Assembly: GCF_002117915.1 (NCBI RefSeq)
Contig: NZ_BDJB01000005.1
Location: 420,205-484,204, forward strand
DNA: 64,000 nt
Direction: 5' to 3'
Source: Sphingomonas sp. TZW2008
Lineage (GTDB): Bacteria; Pseudomonadota; Alphaproteobacteria; Sphingomonadales; Sphingomonadaceae
Shown: one piece after another, positions 1-8,372 of the stretch
How the letters are laid out: every line of letters begins with the position of its first letter
Numbering within the stretch: position 1 is the first letter of the stretch
Notes under the pieces: model-generated
Databases searched by the model: none
What the model saw: only the letters and a program-made list of their open reading frames with translations
Told to the model about the DNA's origin: nothing
Translations under genes and position numbers: made by a program

Positions 1-284
1 TTGAGCGCAAGATCGGCATTGTCGGGTTCAAGCGCCTCCGCCCGTCGATAGGCTTGTTCGGCGCCGTCGAGATCGCCAGCCTCCTTCGTCGCATGCCCCA
101 GTTGGACCCAGATCGGAAAAACAGACGGATCAGCCTCGAGAAAACGACGATAATGATCGATCGCGCCACGCCAGTCGCCTCGATCGCGCGCTTCATCGCC
201 GAGGCGGCGATGCTTTGCGGGATCAACCTGTCCGGTCCCCACGCCGAACATGGCCGCCGCCTGCCTGATGAGATTGTTCGCCAT
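1..284 (-). CDS. TPR-repeat protein, N-terminal part (cut by window edge)
   Basis: The reverse strand reads an uninterrupted frame from an ATG at 284 down to base 1, with no stop inside the window, so only about 94 N-terminal residues are visible. Two tetratricopeptide units can be seen: RGDWRGAIDHYRRFLEADP, then AGDLDGAEQAYRRAEALEPD, each with the small-residue/Tyr/Ala pattern of TPR helices. TPRs are protein-interaction scaffolds. The gene starts 49 bases after the stop of the GT2 glycosyltransferase on the same strand, so it probably belongs to the capsule transcription unit. The partner and exact role cannot be told from this fragment. Further upstream in-frame codons exist, but the ATG at 284 gives a clean start. 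Confidence 0.75.
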   Translation of the reverse strand, partial: MANNLIRQAAAMFGVGTGQVDPAKHRRLGDEARDRGDWRGAIDHYRRFLEADPSVFPIWVQLGHATKEAGDLDGAEQAYRRAEALEPDNADLAL

Positions 285-333
285 GCCGATCAATTCCAGT
301 CCGGAAATATCAGAAAGTTCGTTGTCGAGGGGC

Positions 334-2235
334 TCATGCGACGTGGATCTCGTCGGCATCGATGCCGAGCGGCCGCCACGGCATCGGCTGGACGCTGCGG
401 TCGATGTGAGCGAGGATCTCGCGCATACTAGGCTCACGCAGCATTGCGAACGGAGCGACGCTGCGCTGCCAATACGGGCTCACACCGGGATCTTCACGCA
501 GCGCCTCACCCCAGCGTTCGATCAAATCGCCGCGCTCGCCCTCGTCCCAAGCAATCGCGCTTTGGGTTCGGTTGACACCGCGCGTGGCACCTTCGGCATG
601 GATCGCCTCGATCGCGGGGCAGTAGCGGACGACGAGACCACGTTGCCGTACCTTGAGACACAGATCGACGTCGCTGTGCGCAACCATCAGTCGGGCGGCA
701 TCGAATCCGCCGATGTCGTCGAAAGTCTCCCGTCGGACGGCGAGAAACGCTCCAGTGACCGCGGAAACGTCGTGCGCTTCGACGTAGCGTCCGCCGGGCC
801 CGCGTTCATCGACTTTGGCGCCCCGCCCTTCGTGTTCGACGCCTGTCGGACCAAAGCCGAACACCATGCCGGCATGCTGTACCGTTGCATTCGGGTACAG
901 CAGCCGGGCGCCTAGCGCGCCGACGGCAGTATCGCTCAGGGTCGCTGCGAGGGCATCGTCCCACCCAGCGGACAGCATTTCGATGTCGTCGTTGACGAAG
1001 GCCAGCAGCGGTGTTGTTCCTGCTGCTGCCCCCAAGTTGCACGCCAGAGACCAGTTGAAAGGCGCGTCGAGCGGAGTGACGCGAGCGACGCCGCTGCGGA
1101 CCAAGTCGGTGAAGAGCGCCATCGACTCGTCAGCACGACTGCGATTGTCGATGACGATGAATTCCAGCCGTTCGGGCGCGCGCGCAGTGGACCGTAGCGA
1201 AGTGATCGCGCGCGACAAAAGTGCTGGCGAGTCCCGCGTGGGTATGACGACTGTTATCGCCGTATCGTCGCGCGCTGGGATCGCATCGGATGACGCTGTG
1301 TCAGCCGCCGTAGCGCTATCCTCCACCGCGCCCGCACGCGCGATCAGCGGCAGCTCCAGCCGCGTGGCAAGTACGCGCGGAACCGCGGCGATTGTGCCGG
1401 CCATTCCCGCCGTGGCGACCAACGCAGAGCGAAGCGTTGCACCGTCCGTCACTTCGCCGATCGCGCCGTAGATTGGCTGCATTGTAGCAACCAGTGGTGG
1501 GGAACCGTTTACCCTCAAAGTGGGATCGAAAATCCCGTGCAAGCCGGGATCGGCACGAAGGATGCGATGCACCGGATCGGTGACACCGCGATCATGATCG
1601 GCGATCGCGGCCGCGGCGCCGGTTCGCTGCAACGCAAAGGTCAGCCAGGCGAGCGCCTCGGGATCAATCGTCGTTCCGGCGTCAATCACGACAACATAGT
1701 CTGGCTGGTCTTCACGCGCAGATGGCGTGAGGCACTCGACGAACGACATCCGCCGATCGGTCGTCGCGAAAGCTCCAACTGGATGATCGCGGACTGTCGC
1801 GGGCGCTGCGACGATCGCCTGCCAATCGTGATGCGATTGATCCTGCAGGCTGCGCAACGTCTCCCGCAGCAGATAGGGCTGGGCCGTCAACGCATCGACG
1901 ACCACCAATACCGATGCTCTGGAGACGGTGGTCTGCGGAGGCGGCGGCCGCACCGGAATATCGCGGCGAAAAAGGTCGTAGGCGGCAATTGGATAACCTG
2001 ACGGCGCGGACGGGCGCCTGTCCGAGTCGCGCGCATCGGCGTGGGCTGCCGCCATCGTTGCGATTTGATGCCAACGATCCGTCGCATCTGATCGCGTTTC
2101 CCAATCGTCAGTCCATGGCGACGATTCAATCCGCGAACTACGCGGGGCTGGCCGCGGCAGTGCGGCAAGCGGCCTCAATGGCGGCATGGATGGTGTCGGC
2201 GCGGCGCGACGCGCGCGTCTACCCCAACCGATCAT
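334..2235 (-). CDS. Two-domain family 2 glycosyltransferase
   Basis: This 633-residue protein looks like two GT2 (GT-A fold) units in series. The first (about 105-310) begins VLVVVDALTAQPYLLRETL and has a weak acidic motif, VIDAGTTIDPEALAW; it looks degenerate. The second (about 325-600) is more canonical, with TVVIPTRDSPALLSRAI, a DNRS nucleotide-binding segment, the metal-binding FVNDDIEML and a later HAEG. The roughly 100 N-terminal residues are Arg/Pro-rich with no recognised domain. Such two-domain GT2 proteins transfer sugars in capsule, O-antigen or rhamnan synthesis. It sits at the left end of the capsule locus, divergent from 2378, with the TPR gene downstream. Donor and acceptor cannot be predicted. 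The start is the ATG at 2235. Confidence 0.82.
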   Translation of the reverse strand: MIGWGRRARRAAPTPSMPPLRPLAALPRPAPRSSRIESSPWTDDWETRSDATDRWHQIATMAAAHADARDSDRRPSAPSGYPIAAYDLFRRDIPVRPPPPQTTVSRASVLVVVDALTAQPYLLRETLRSLQDQSHHDWQAIVAAPATVRDHPVGAFATTDRRMSFVECLTPSAREDQPDYVVVIDAGTTIDPEALAWLTFALQRTGAAAAIADHDRGVTDPVHRILRADPGLHGIFDPTLRVNGSPPLVATMQPIYGAIGEVTDGATLRSALVATAGMAGTIAAVPRVLATRLELPLIARAGAVEDSATAADTASSDAIPARDDTAITVVIPTRDSPALLSRAITSLRSTARAPERLEFIVIDNRSRADESMALFTDLVRSGVARVTPLDAPFNWSLACNLGAAAGTTPLLAFVNDDIEMLSAGWDDALAATLSDTAVGALGARLLYPNATVQHAGMVFGFGPTGVEHEGRGAKVDERGPGGRYVEAHDVSAVTGAFLAVRRETFDDIGGFDAARLMVAHSDVDLCLKVRQRGLVVRYCPAIEAIHAEGATRGVNRTQSAIAWDEGERGDLIERWGEALREDPGVSPYWQRSVAPFAMLREPSMREILAHIDRSVQPMPWRPLGIDADEIHVA

Positions 2236-2377
2236 GCCGCCCCCAACATCGCGGCTGCATGGCGTAGCGCCTGCGCCGTGACAAGCCGTGTCGGCACGAT
2301 TGCCAGCGGCGGCGGCGCTCGATTAGGGACAATTGTGATGGCTGTTATCCCGCCCCCCGAATCTTGGAACGCCGGCG

Positions 2378-3469
2378 ATGAACGCACAGCGTCTTGATCC
2401 CTTCGGCTACTGGCCTGCGCAGCGTAGCCGCATCAGAGGATTGGGTGGGCCCCAGCGGTCCGCAGACGGCAATTATGTCTTCCATACACGCTATGTCACG
2501 CTGCCCGACGGCCCGTCCGTTGCGACAATCTCGTTCGAAGGTCTCTCCGCCGACAGCGGAATGATCGTGGTACGTATCTTCCAGCATCTGGAGGGCGGAA
2601 CGCCGGCCGTCACGGAACAGGGGAAGCTTACCGCCCTCCTCCCCTCGATCGCAAAAACGGGCCGACCGCTTAGGATCCCCTTTCGCGCGCTCGCAGGTGC
2701 GCAGTACGCCGTCACCGGTTACGTCTTCGGCGAATGCGTCGCGACGGCGAGCGCGATCGCGATAGACATCAGCCCGCGCGCCGACGAGGGCGAAATCGCC
2801 TCATCAAGGCGTAGCGTGTTCGGACGGCTCCGCGCCCGACGCGTCGCGGCATTGGCCTCTGGCGATGCGCCGACGCTGTCCTGGCCGGTATCGCAGGCTT
2901 TCACACAAGAGCAGATTGAGGAAGCCGAGTTCCGGCAATTGATGGCTGGCGCACCTTCTGCCGATTTGCCCACTGATCAATGGGAAACCGCCTATATCTT
3001 TCGCGTTCTCGAGGTCTACGGGCGACTTGTCGAAGGGGCGCGCGGCCTCTCGATCGCGACCGCAAGCGATAGCGCAGCGATGTTGGTGCGTCAGGCGGGC
3101 TGCGATGTTACGTCTCTAAGCGTCTCCTCCGCGGCCGATGACGAAGCCGGCCTCTCAGCCGATCAACTCGGCCCGACTGATCAACTCTTCGACTTTGTCT
3201 GGGTACGCAGCGGCGTGCTGGTAAATGGGGGATCGTCGGGAGTGATCGGCGCGATCGAGGGGTTGCTCGATCGGCTGCGTCCGGGGGGACTGGCGATACA
3301 GATGGTGCGGCTGTCCGACGCGTTCGATCGCCACGCGATAAACCGCGTCTCGCTCGGCGTCGCTGCGCTCGGCCATATCGTCGCCCAGGTACGCCATGGC
3401 GAGATCACGGAACACGGCACACCGTTCGGCATCATCGTGCGCAAGTCGACCGACGACGACGGCGCGTGA
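2378..3469 (+). CDS. Capsule-locus protein of unknown function, possible degenerate methyltransferase domain
   Basis: I do not recognise this 363-residue protein by family. The N-terminal 140 residues look like a beta-rich domain (alternating strands such as GMIVVRIFQHLEG and ALAGAQYAVTGYVFGECV). Residues about 200-350 follow a Rossmann-like alternation: GLSIATASDSAAMLVRQAGC, then LFDFVWVRSGVLVNGGSS and LLDRLRPGGLAIQMVRLSD. The last piece resembles the strand 5 region of class I methyltransferases (R-PGG). A clear GxGxG SAM loop is missing, so activity is doubtful. It is 18 bases upstream of an alternative TTG start of the FkbM methyltransferase gene and in the same direction, so the two are probably co-transcribed. 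It may act on the capsule glycan. Confidence 0.55.
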   Translation: MNAQRLDPFGYWPAQRSRIRGLGGPQRSADGNYVFHTRYVTLPDGPSVATISFEGLSADSGMIVVRIFQHLEGGTPAVTEQGKLTALLPSIAKTGRPLRIPFRALAGAQYAVTGYVFGECVATASAIAIDISPRADEGEIASSRRSVFGRLRARRVAALASGDAPTLSWPVSQAFTQEQIEEAEFRQLMAGAPSADLPTDQWETAYIFRVLEVYGRLVEGARGLSIATASDSAAMLVRQAGCDVTSLSVSSAADDEAGLSADQLGPTDQLFDFVWVRSGVLVNGGSSGVIGAIEGLLDRLRPGGLAIQMVRLSDAFDRHAINRVSLGVAALGHIVAQVRHGEITEHGTPFGIIVRKSTDDDGA

Positions 3470-3520
3470 AGGTGGTAGCGCGGGGCTTTGGGTGGCCGAG
3501 AACCGGGCCTGCGAGGTAGA

Positions 3521-4411
3521 ATGATGCGCTTCCTGGATCAGCAGGCCACCCCAGCCGATGTCCGACGCCATAGCGAGGCGCAGGGCGCGATCTTTGACAT
3601 CTGGTCGTTGCGCAGCGGTGAGCGGTGGCGCCACGAGGCGGTGATCCGCGGATTGTGCCACTCTGCCTATCTTGGGGAAGGTCGCGCGCTCTGCCGCGTG
3701 CTCGGCCGCTACAAGATGTACGTCGATACGAACGATGTGGGCATCGCAAGCCACCTGATGCTCGACGGCTATTGGGAGATGTGGAACACGGAGGCGATCA
3801 TCTCGCTCGTCAAGCCCGGCATGACGGTGCTCGATATCGGCGCACACTGCGGATATTTCTCCGTCCTGATGGCTGATCTTGTCGGTGCAAGCGGCCATGT
3901 CCACGCCTTTGAGCCCAATCCACCGATTGCTGACCTATTGCGCTGGTCGGTTGCGGTGAACGGGTTCGGCGACCGCACGACGGTGCATGAGGTTGCGCTT
4001 GGCGACACGACCGGCGTAGCGGCGCTGGACGTACCGGCGAACGAGCCGAAGAACGCGCATCTCGTGCCCGGCGGCAGTGGTGGCTCGCTGCTTCAGGTGC
4101 CCCTCGCGCGTCCCGACGGTATTCCCGGGGCGCTTGCCGCCGACTTCATCAAGATCGATGCCGAAGGTGCAGAGGAAGCGATTTGGCGGGGGCTACGCGA
4201 TATCCTGGCCACCGACCGCCCGCTCACCATTCTGCTCGAATTTACCTCGGGTCGATATGCCGATCCCGCCAAGTTCCTCGACGAGATTCTGTCGCACGGC
4301 TTCTCGCTAGGGATCATCGATCTCGAACGCGGGGTTGAGATGCGGACTGCGCATCAGGTGCTCGCGCACTCGCCTGTCGACGATCAGATGCTGCTGCTGA
4401 CCCGCGACTGA
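3521..4411 (+). CDS. FkbM-family SAM-dependent methyltransferase
   Basis: The SAM-binding motif is clear: GMTVLDIGAHCGYFSVLMAD, followed by HVHAFEPNP (acidic ribose-binding residue) and FIKIDAEGAEE, the FkbM hallmark. FkbM enzymes O-methylate sugars or small molecules and are common in polysaccharide loci, so glycan methylation is the likely role. I start at the tandem ATGs at 3521/3524 because a GAGGT ribosome-binding sequence lies just upstream (3513-3517). An in-frame TTG at 3488 would add 11 residues without a good site. Length is about 296 residues, usual for the family with an N-terminal extension. The TGA stop directly abuts the stop codon of the oppositely oriented GT4 gene (TGATCA at 4409-4414). 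Confidence 0.85.
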   Translation: MMRFLDQQATPADVRRHSEAQGAIFDIWSLRSGERWRHEAVIRGLCHSAYLGEGRALCRVLGRYKMYVDTNDVGIASHLMLDGYWEMWNTEAIISLVKPGMTVLDIGAHCGYFSVLMADLVGASGHVHAFEPNPPIADLLRWSVAVNGFGDRTTVHEVALGDTTGVAALDVPANEPKNAHLVPGGSGGSLLQVPLARPDGIPGALAADFIKIDAEGAEEAIWRGLRDILATDRPLTILLEFTSGRYADPAKFLDEILSHGFSLGIIDLERGVEMRTAHQVLAHSPVDDQMLLLTRD

Positions 4412-5665
4412 TCAACCGCGCCGGTCAGCAAGTTCGTCGACGACCTGAAGGACGGTGTCGATGTGATCACCCCAGCCGACCGGCGACCAACTGAGCAGGC
4501 GATCATATTGTGCGGCGCGACGGACCGAGTCAGGCGCGGCGTAATCGAGGATCATGTCGAGCCAGCCTAGACCGTCGAGTGGATCGAGATATTCGGGAGC
4601 ATCCCCGCCAACCTCGCGAAGCGCCGGAATGTCGCTGGCGATCACCGGCACCCCTGCGGCGAGCGCCTCCGCCACCGGCATGCCATATCCCTCGGCGAAC
4701 GATGGTAGCAGCACGGCGCGCGCCCCGGCCATCATCTCTCCGAGCCGTCGGTCATCGAGATCGGCGTGCTCGACCACGTGCCCCCGCAGTAGGGCGGAAC
4801 GCTCGAGAACGTCGATGACGTTTTCGTTCTCCCACCCCCGTCTGCCGATCAGGACGAGCTGTGGCGCCGCCTCCCCCATCCGTTCCACCATGCGCCGCCA
4901 AACGTTGAGGAGCAGGAGATGGTTCTTGCGCGGCTCGATGGTGCTGATGCACAGGAAGTAGGGTCGCTCGTCGCTGCGTCCTTGTGGCAAAACCGGGCCA
5001 TCGCCCCACTCGCAGCCCAGATGCGCGACACGCAGAATCCGGTTGCGGCGGGGGGTAAGGTGTGTCGCCAAGGCGTCCAGCGTCGATTGCGAGTTCGCGA
5101 TGATCCCATCGGCAAAAGTGTCGATCGATCGTATGCGCCGGGCATGTTCTGCCGCCCCGTTGGGACGGGCGAACTCGGGATGGGTCAGCGGGATCACGTC
5201 GTGCACCAGCGCCACCATGCGCGCCCGCTCGGTCCGCAGGATGTTGCGCACCAGCTGCGTATCCTCGAGGTGATGCGGCGATGCCTGAAGATAAATGCGC
5301 GGCCCAAGGGCGACCGGTACGGCGCGGGGACGCAGCGCGAACAGGTGCCGGATCGCCTGGGCGCGAACATCGGCCGCAGCGTCACCGCGTGTCTGCCAGC
5401 GTGCTTGAGTGAACGCCAGAAACTGCCGCACCGCGCCGATCGGCAGGCGACCGTAATAGCCACCTGCCGGATGGACCGCGGCGAAGCGCAGGCGTTCGGG
5501 CACGCGCTTCAGCAGTTCCACGGCATAGGCGTATTCGACGCGATCTATTCCCGTCGGCGTCGTGAAATACGCACGACTCAATAGGCGCGATAAATCAAAT
5601 ACGATCGGCCGACGTGACCGCCGGTCGTGCCGCCCCGTACCTGGCAGACCCTTGCTGAACAGCAT
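4412..5665 (-). CDS. Family 4 glycosyltransferase, mannosyltransferase-like
   Basis: This is a GT-B fold retaining glycosyltransferase. The C-terminal half shows the GT4 signature: FLCISTIEPRKNH (donor site strand), LVLIGRRGWENEN, LLPSFAEGYGMPVAEALAAG (the E-x7-E motif) and VIASDIPALREVGG. The N-terminal acceptor half contains VALVHDVIPLTHPE and FADGIIANSQST, typical of mannosyl/rhamnosyltransferases of this group. It is the last gene of the minus-strand capsule block. A TTG at 5698 inside the end of kpsS is an alternative start; the ATG at 5665 is preferred as the first conventional codon, although neither has a strong ribosome-binding site. It most likely builds the capsule repeat unit in the cytoplasm. 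Confidence 0.85.
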   Translation of the reverse strand: MLFSKGLPGTGRHDRRSRRPIVFDLSRLLSRAYFTTPTGIDRVEYAYAVELLKRVPERLRFAAVHPAGGYYGRLPIGAVRQFLAFTQARWQTRGDAAADVRAQAIRHLFALRPRAVPVALGPRIYLQASPHHLEDTQLVRNILRTERARMVALVHDVIPLTHPEFARPNGAAEHARRIRSIDTFADGIIANSQSTLDALATHLTPRRNRILRVAHLGCEWGDGPVLPQGRSDERPYFLCISTIEPRKNHLLLLNVWRRMVERMGEAAPQLVLIGRRGWENENVIDVLERSALLRGHVVEHADLDDRRLGEMMAGARAVLLPSFAEGYGMPVAEALAAGVPVIASDIPALREVGGDAPEYLDPLDGLGWLDMILDYAAPDSVRRAAQYDRLLSWSPVGWGDHIDTVLQVVDELADRRG

Positions 5666-5688
5666 TTTCGCCGGGGCGCGAAACGGCC

Positions 5689-6945
5689 TTAGCGCCAACG
5701 GACGATCCGCGTCACATTGTCGGCGATCGAACGGACGGGGGCCGTTAGCCGCGGAATGGCGTTTTCGACCAGCATCGCCAGTCCCTCCTCGCTGAGGAAG
5801 CCGCCACGTATCAGGGATCGGTCGACGAAGACCCGCCGAACCGACGACCAGAGCGTCTCATCCGGGCGTGCCGGGGCCGGCCAGAAATCCTCCAGCGCGC
5901 CGCGGTGCACGACGCCGTCGACATCATAGACCGCGTGACCGATCACCGCGACAGGAATGCCGAGATTGAGCGCCAATGTGCCGACCGTGCTGTTTACCAT
6001 CACAGCCCCTGCGCTGTGGGGGAGGATGGCATTCAGATCTCCGTCGCCGATATAGAAGACCCGATCAACGACCCCGTGACGGCGGGCAAGACGATTGGTG
6101 ATCGTGCGCCACGGGATCAGACCGTTGTCCAGCGGATGCCGCTTTACCAACAGGCGCGCGTCACGCGGCGCTGCCTCGGCGAAGTTCTTGATGATGAAGC
6201 GCAGCGCCGCACGCATGTCGTTGAACGGCGAATGGACGCGCAACTGATAGTCGGAGTTGAGCTGTAGCGGTACGAGGAAGATAGGATGGTCGGCGCGCGC
6301 CTGCAGCACGCGATCCAACGTTCGCCGCGACCACCGTCGCTCGACCCCGCTATTCAGCGCCCATAGCATCCAGCCGATCGCCTCGATCAAGGGGCTGTAC
6401 GGCCGATGCGTCCGGTAGAAGGGATAAAGGGGCATCAGGAACATCGTCGCCAGGAGATGGCGGATCGTTTCAATCGCGCGGCGGCGAAAGCTTGCGGGGA
6501 TAGCCGGCGCCGGCGGCTCGGGCGGCAGGCGCTGTGCCTCCGCCCGGAACCATGCAGGGTCGCGCGGCAACCGCGAGTGGCCGTTGACCCCGCCCTCCTC
6601 CAACGTCACGTAATCCGGGCGGATGTACCCTTCTTCAAGGACATGGACCCGCAAATTGCGCACCTTCGCCATGCCGTGCGCGCTGGCGTGATGCGGGCGG
6701 CAGTCACCGAACAGCACGAGATCGGTGATTGCGTGCTTGACGATGAAATCATCGACGAAGACCGGCCATGAACGCAGCGTGCCACGATAATCGGTTGCCG
6801 GGCCGGGCCAGTCGAGCCGATCACCGCCGCACAGGTTGATACGATGCACCGTATGGCCGCGTGACGCCAAAGCGCCCGCAAGACGGGCGAAATAGGAACC
6901 ATGGGGCCCCTGCAGGAAGAGAAAGACGCGCCGCTCAGTCTCCAT
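5689..6945 (-). CDS. kpsS: KpsS-like capsule polysaccharide Kdo transferase (LipB family)
   Basis: The start METERRVFLFLQGPHGSYFA, then HRINLCGGDRLDWPG, LVLFGDCRPHH and VLEEGYIRPDYVTLE are characteristic of KpsS/LipB proteins of ABC-dependent capsule systems. In the known family KpsS adds the first beta-Kdo to lyso-phosphatidylglycerol, and KpsC extends the Kdo linker on which the capsule is polymerised, at the cytoplasmic face of the inner membrane. The 418-residue length is close to the usual 390-410. The ATG overlaps the TGA of kpsC by one base (TGATG), so the two are translationally coupled. The stop overlaps the longest reading of the downstream GT4. Confidence 0.88.
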   Translation of the reverse strand: METERRVFLFLQGPHGSYFARLAGALASRGHTVHRINLCGGDRLDWPGPATDYRGTLRSWPVFVDDFIVKHAITDLVLFGDCRPHHASAHGMAKVRNLRVHVLEEGYIRPDYVTLEEGGVNGHSRLPRDPAWFRAEAQRLPPEPPAPAIPASFRRRAIETIRHLLATMFLMPLYPFYRTHRPYSPLIEAIGWMLWALNSGVERRWSRRTLDRVLQARADHPIFLVPLQLNSDYQLRVHSPFNDMRAALRFIIKNFAEAAPRDARLLVKRHPLDNGLIPWRTITNRLARRHGVVDRVFYIGDGDLNAILPHSAGAVMVNSTVGTLALNLGIPVAVIGHAVYDVDGVVHRGALEDFWPAPARPDETLWSSVRRVFVDRSLIRGGFLSEEGLAMLVENAIPRLTAPVRSIADNVTRIVRWR

Positions 6946-8348
6946 CAGCCGCGGCCCTTGACCCGCTGCAGCACCCGCCGCGTCGCGCCGAGCGTCCGGC
7001 GAAAGCCGGTCAGCAGCGTGCTCGAGCGGCCGGCATCAGCCGCGAGCCGCTCGACCAATACCTCGACCGGACACGGCAGGAGCGTGACTGGATCGCGGTA
7101 GCGCGGCGCCAGGATCAGGCTGGCGGCAACTAGCTCGTCTATCGTCAAGCGGCGCGTCCGGCGCGGCGGTATCGGACCAAGGTCGTTCGTCAGTCCCCAC
7201 CCGGCGTAGAATGGCGCGCCATGGACCGTCACCGGCACATCACGCAGCAGCGCCTCAAACCCGGTCAACGAGGAAACGACATGCACCGCATCGGCGCGAT
7301 CGATCAATGACAACAGTGATCCCGTCGCAAGCGTCAGGTCGACGTGACGATCGCCAGACAAGGTACCGGCGCGCAGGCCGACGCTTACGTCAGGGTGCGG
7401 CCGATAAACGATGAACGCGTCCGGCTCGCACGCTCGCACACGCGCCATGAAATCGATCATGCCGTGCGATCCGCCGGCGTGCCTGACCGAAAGATCGTCC
7501 GTCACCTGCCCCACCGCCAGCACGATCCGCCGGCCCGTGGGCAACGATGGTCGTGGGCCTCCACGATCGATGCCGTATTTTCCAATACCCGCCGCAACGA
7601 TGCGGCGGCGCAGCCGTGCCGCCCGATCGAGCAACGTGTCGTCGAACACGTGGTTCTGCAACAGTCGCTCAAGCGCGCTCTCGCGTGCCGGATCGAAGTG
7701 GATCCCGCCCGTGGTATCGACGATCACCGACATCGGCGGCCGACACTCGGCACCGAGGCCCGACGATCGGATGAAGCCATCCTCGACCTGCCACGCGCTT
7801 GCATCGGCTTGCCCGACCCGCTCGGCAAAGCCCGGCGGCACTCGGGACGGCCAGTAGGCGACGGCAGCACCGGGCGCGATCGCATCGGCTACCGCCCCCG
7901 GCGCGACGAATGCAGGCGAGCCGCGACCATGCCACAGGAACTGTCGCATCGCGTCGCGCTTCCATGGCGCCATGCCCACCGCGGCACCGATCCTGCGGTT
8001 CGTGTCGATCATTTGCCGCCAACCGGCCAGGATGCCGATCGCGGCGTCGACGTCGATCAACGCGCCGGTGAAGGGATCGCGATAGGCCGCCCCTTCCAGC
8101 GCAGCGACCGCCACGACCTCGTCACCCTCGCGGATAGCCTGCACGATCCGAGCGTCGGCGCCGTTGCTCGTACTTCGCCATGGATCATCGTCGGCCCAGA
8201 AGGCGCCACCGACCTGCGCCGTTCGAAGCAGCGCCAGCGTCCGGCCGGCGTTGTCGACACGCGAGTGTCCCGGGAAAGATACCGCGGCGGTCTGGCGCGG
8301 CACCCATGGGAACGGCGGTGACCGCAGGAAAAAAGATGGTGACGCCAC
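6945..8348 (-). CDS. kpsC: KpsC-like capsule Kdo transferase, single-module form
   Basis: Recognised by QVEDGFIRSSGLGAECRPP followed by a D-x-GGIHFDP segment, AVGQVTDDLSV, FIVYRPHPDVSVG and APFYAGWGLTNDLG, all hallmarks of the KpsC module. E. coli KpsC (about 675 residues) carries two related beta-Kdo transferase modules; this one is 467 residues and shows the signature set once, so it looks like one full module with an N-terminal extension. The start is a GTG at 8348, with GAGG about nine bases upstream. It lies 24 bases after kpsE and overlaps kpsS by one base. It likely works with KpsS on the poly-Kdo linker of the capsule glycolipid. Confidence 0.85.
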   Translation of the reverse strand: MASPSFFLRSPPFPWVPRQTAAVSFPGHSRVDNAGRTLALLRTAQVGGAFWADDDPWRSTSNGADARIVQAIREGDEVVAVAALEGAAYRDPFTGALIDVDAAIGILAGWRQMIDTNRRIGAAVGMAPWKRDAMRQFLWHGRGSPAFVAPGAVADAIAPGAAVAYWPSRVPPGFAERVGQADASAWQVEDGFIRSSGLGAECRPPMSVIVDTTGGIHFDPARESALERLLQNHVFDDTLLDRAARLRRRIVAAGIGKYGIDRGGPRPSLPTGRRIVLAVGQVTDDLSVRHAGGSHGMIDFMARVRACEPDAFIVYRPHPDVSVGLRAGTLSGDRHVDLTLATGSLLSLIDRADAVHVVSSLTGFEALLRDVPVTVHGAPFYAGWGLTNDLGPIPPRRTRRLTIDELVAASLILAPRYRDPVTLLPCPVEVLVERLAADAGRSSTLLTGFRRTLGATRRVLQRVKGRG

Positions 8349-8372
8349 CCGGCCAGCCTCGCTCGCCGTCGG

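Noticed and set aside
7344..8321. A 325-codon plus-strand frame opposite the KpsC gene
   Set aside because: Low-information Arg/Asp/His-rich sequence; the KpsC frame carries the conserved motifs.
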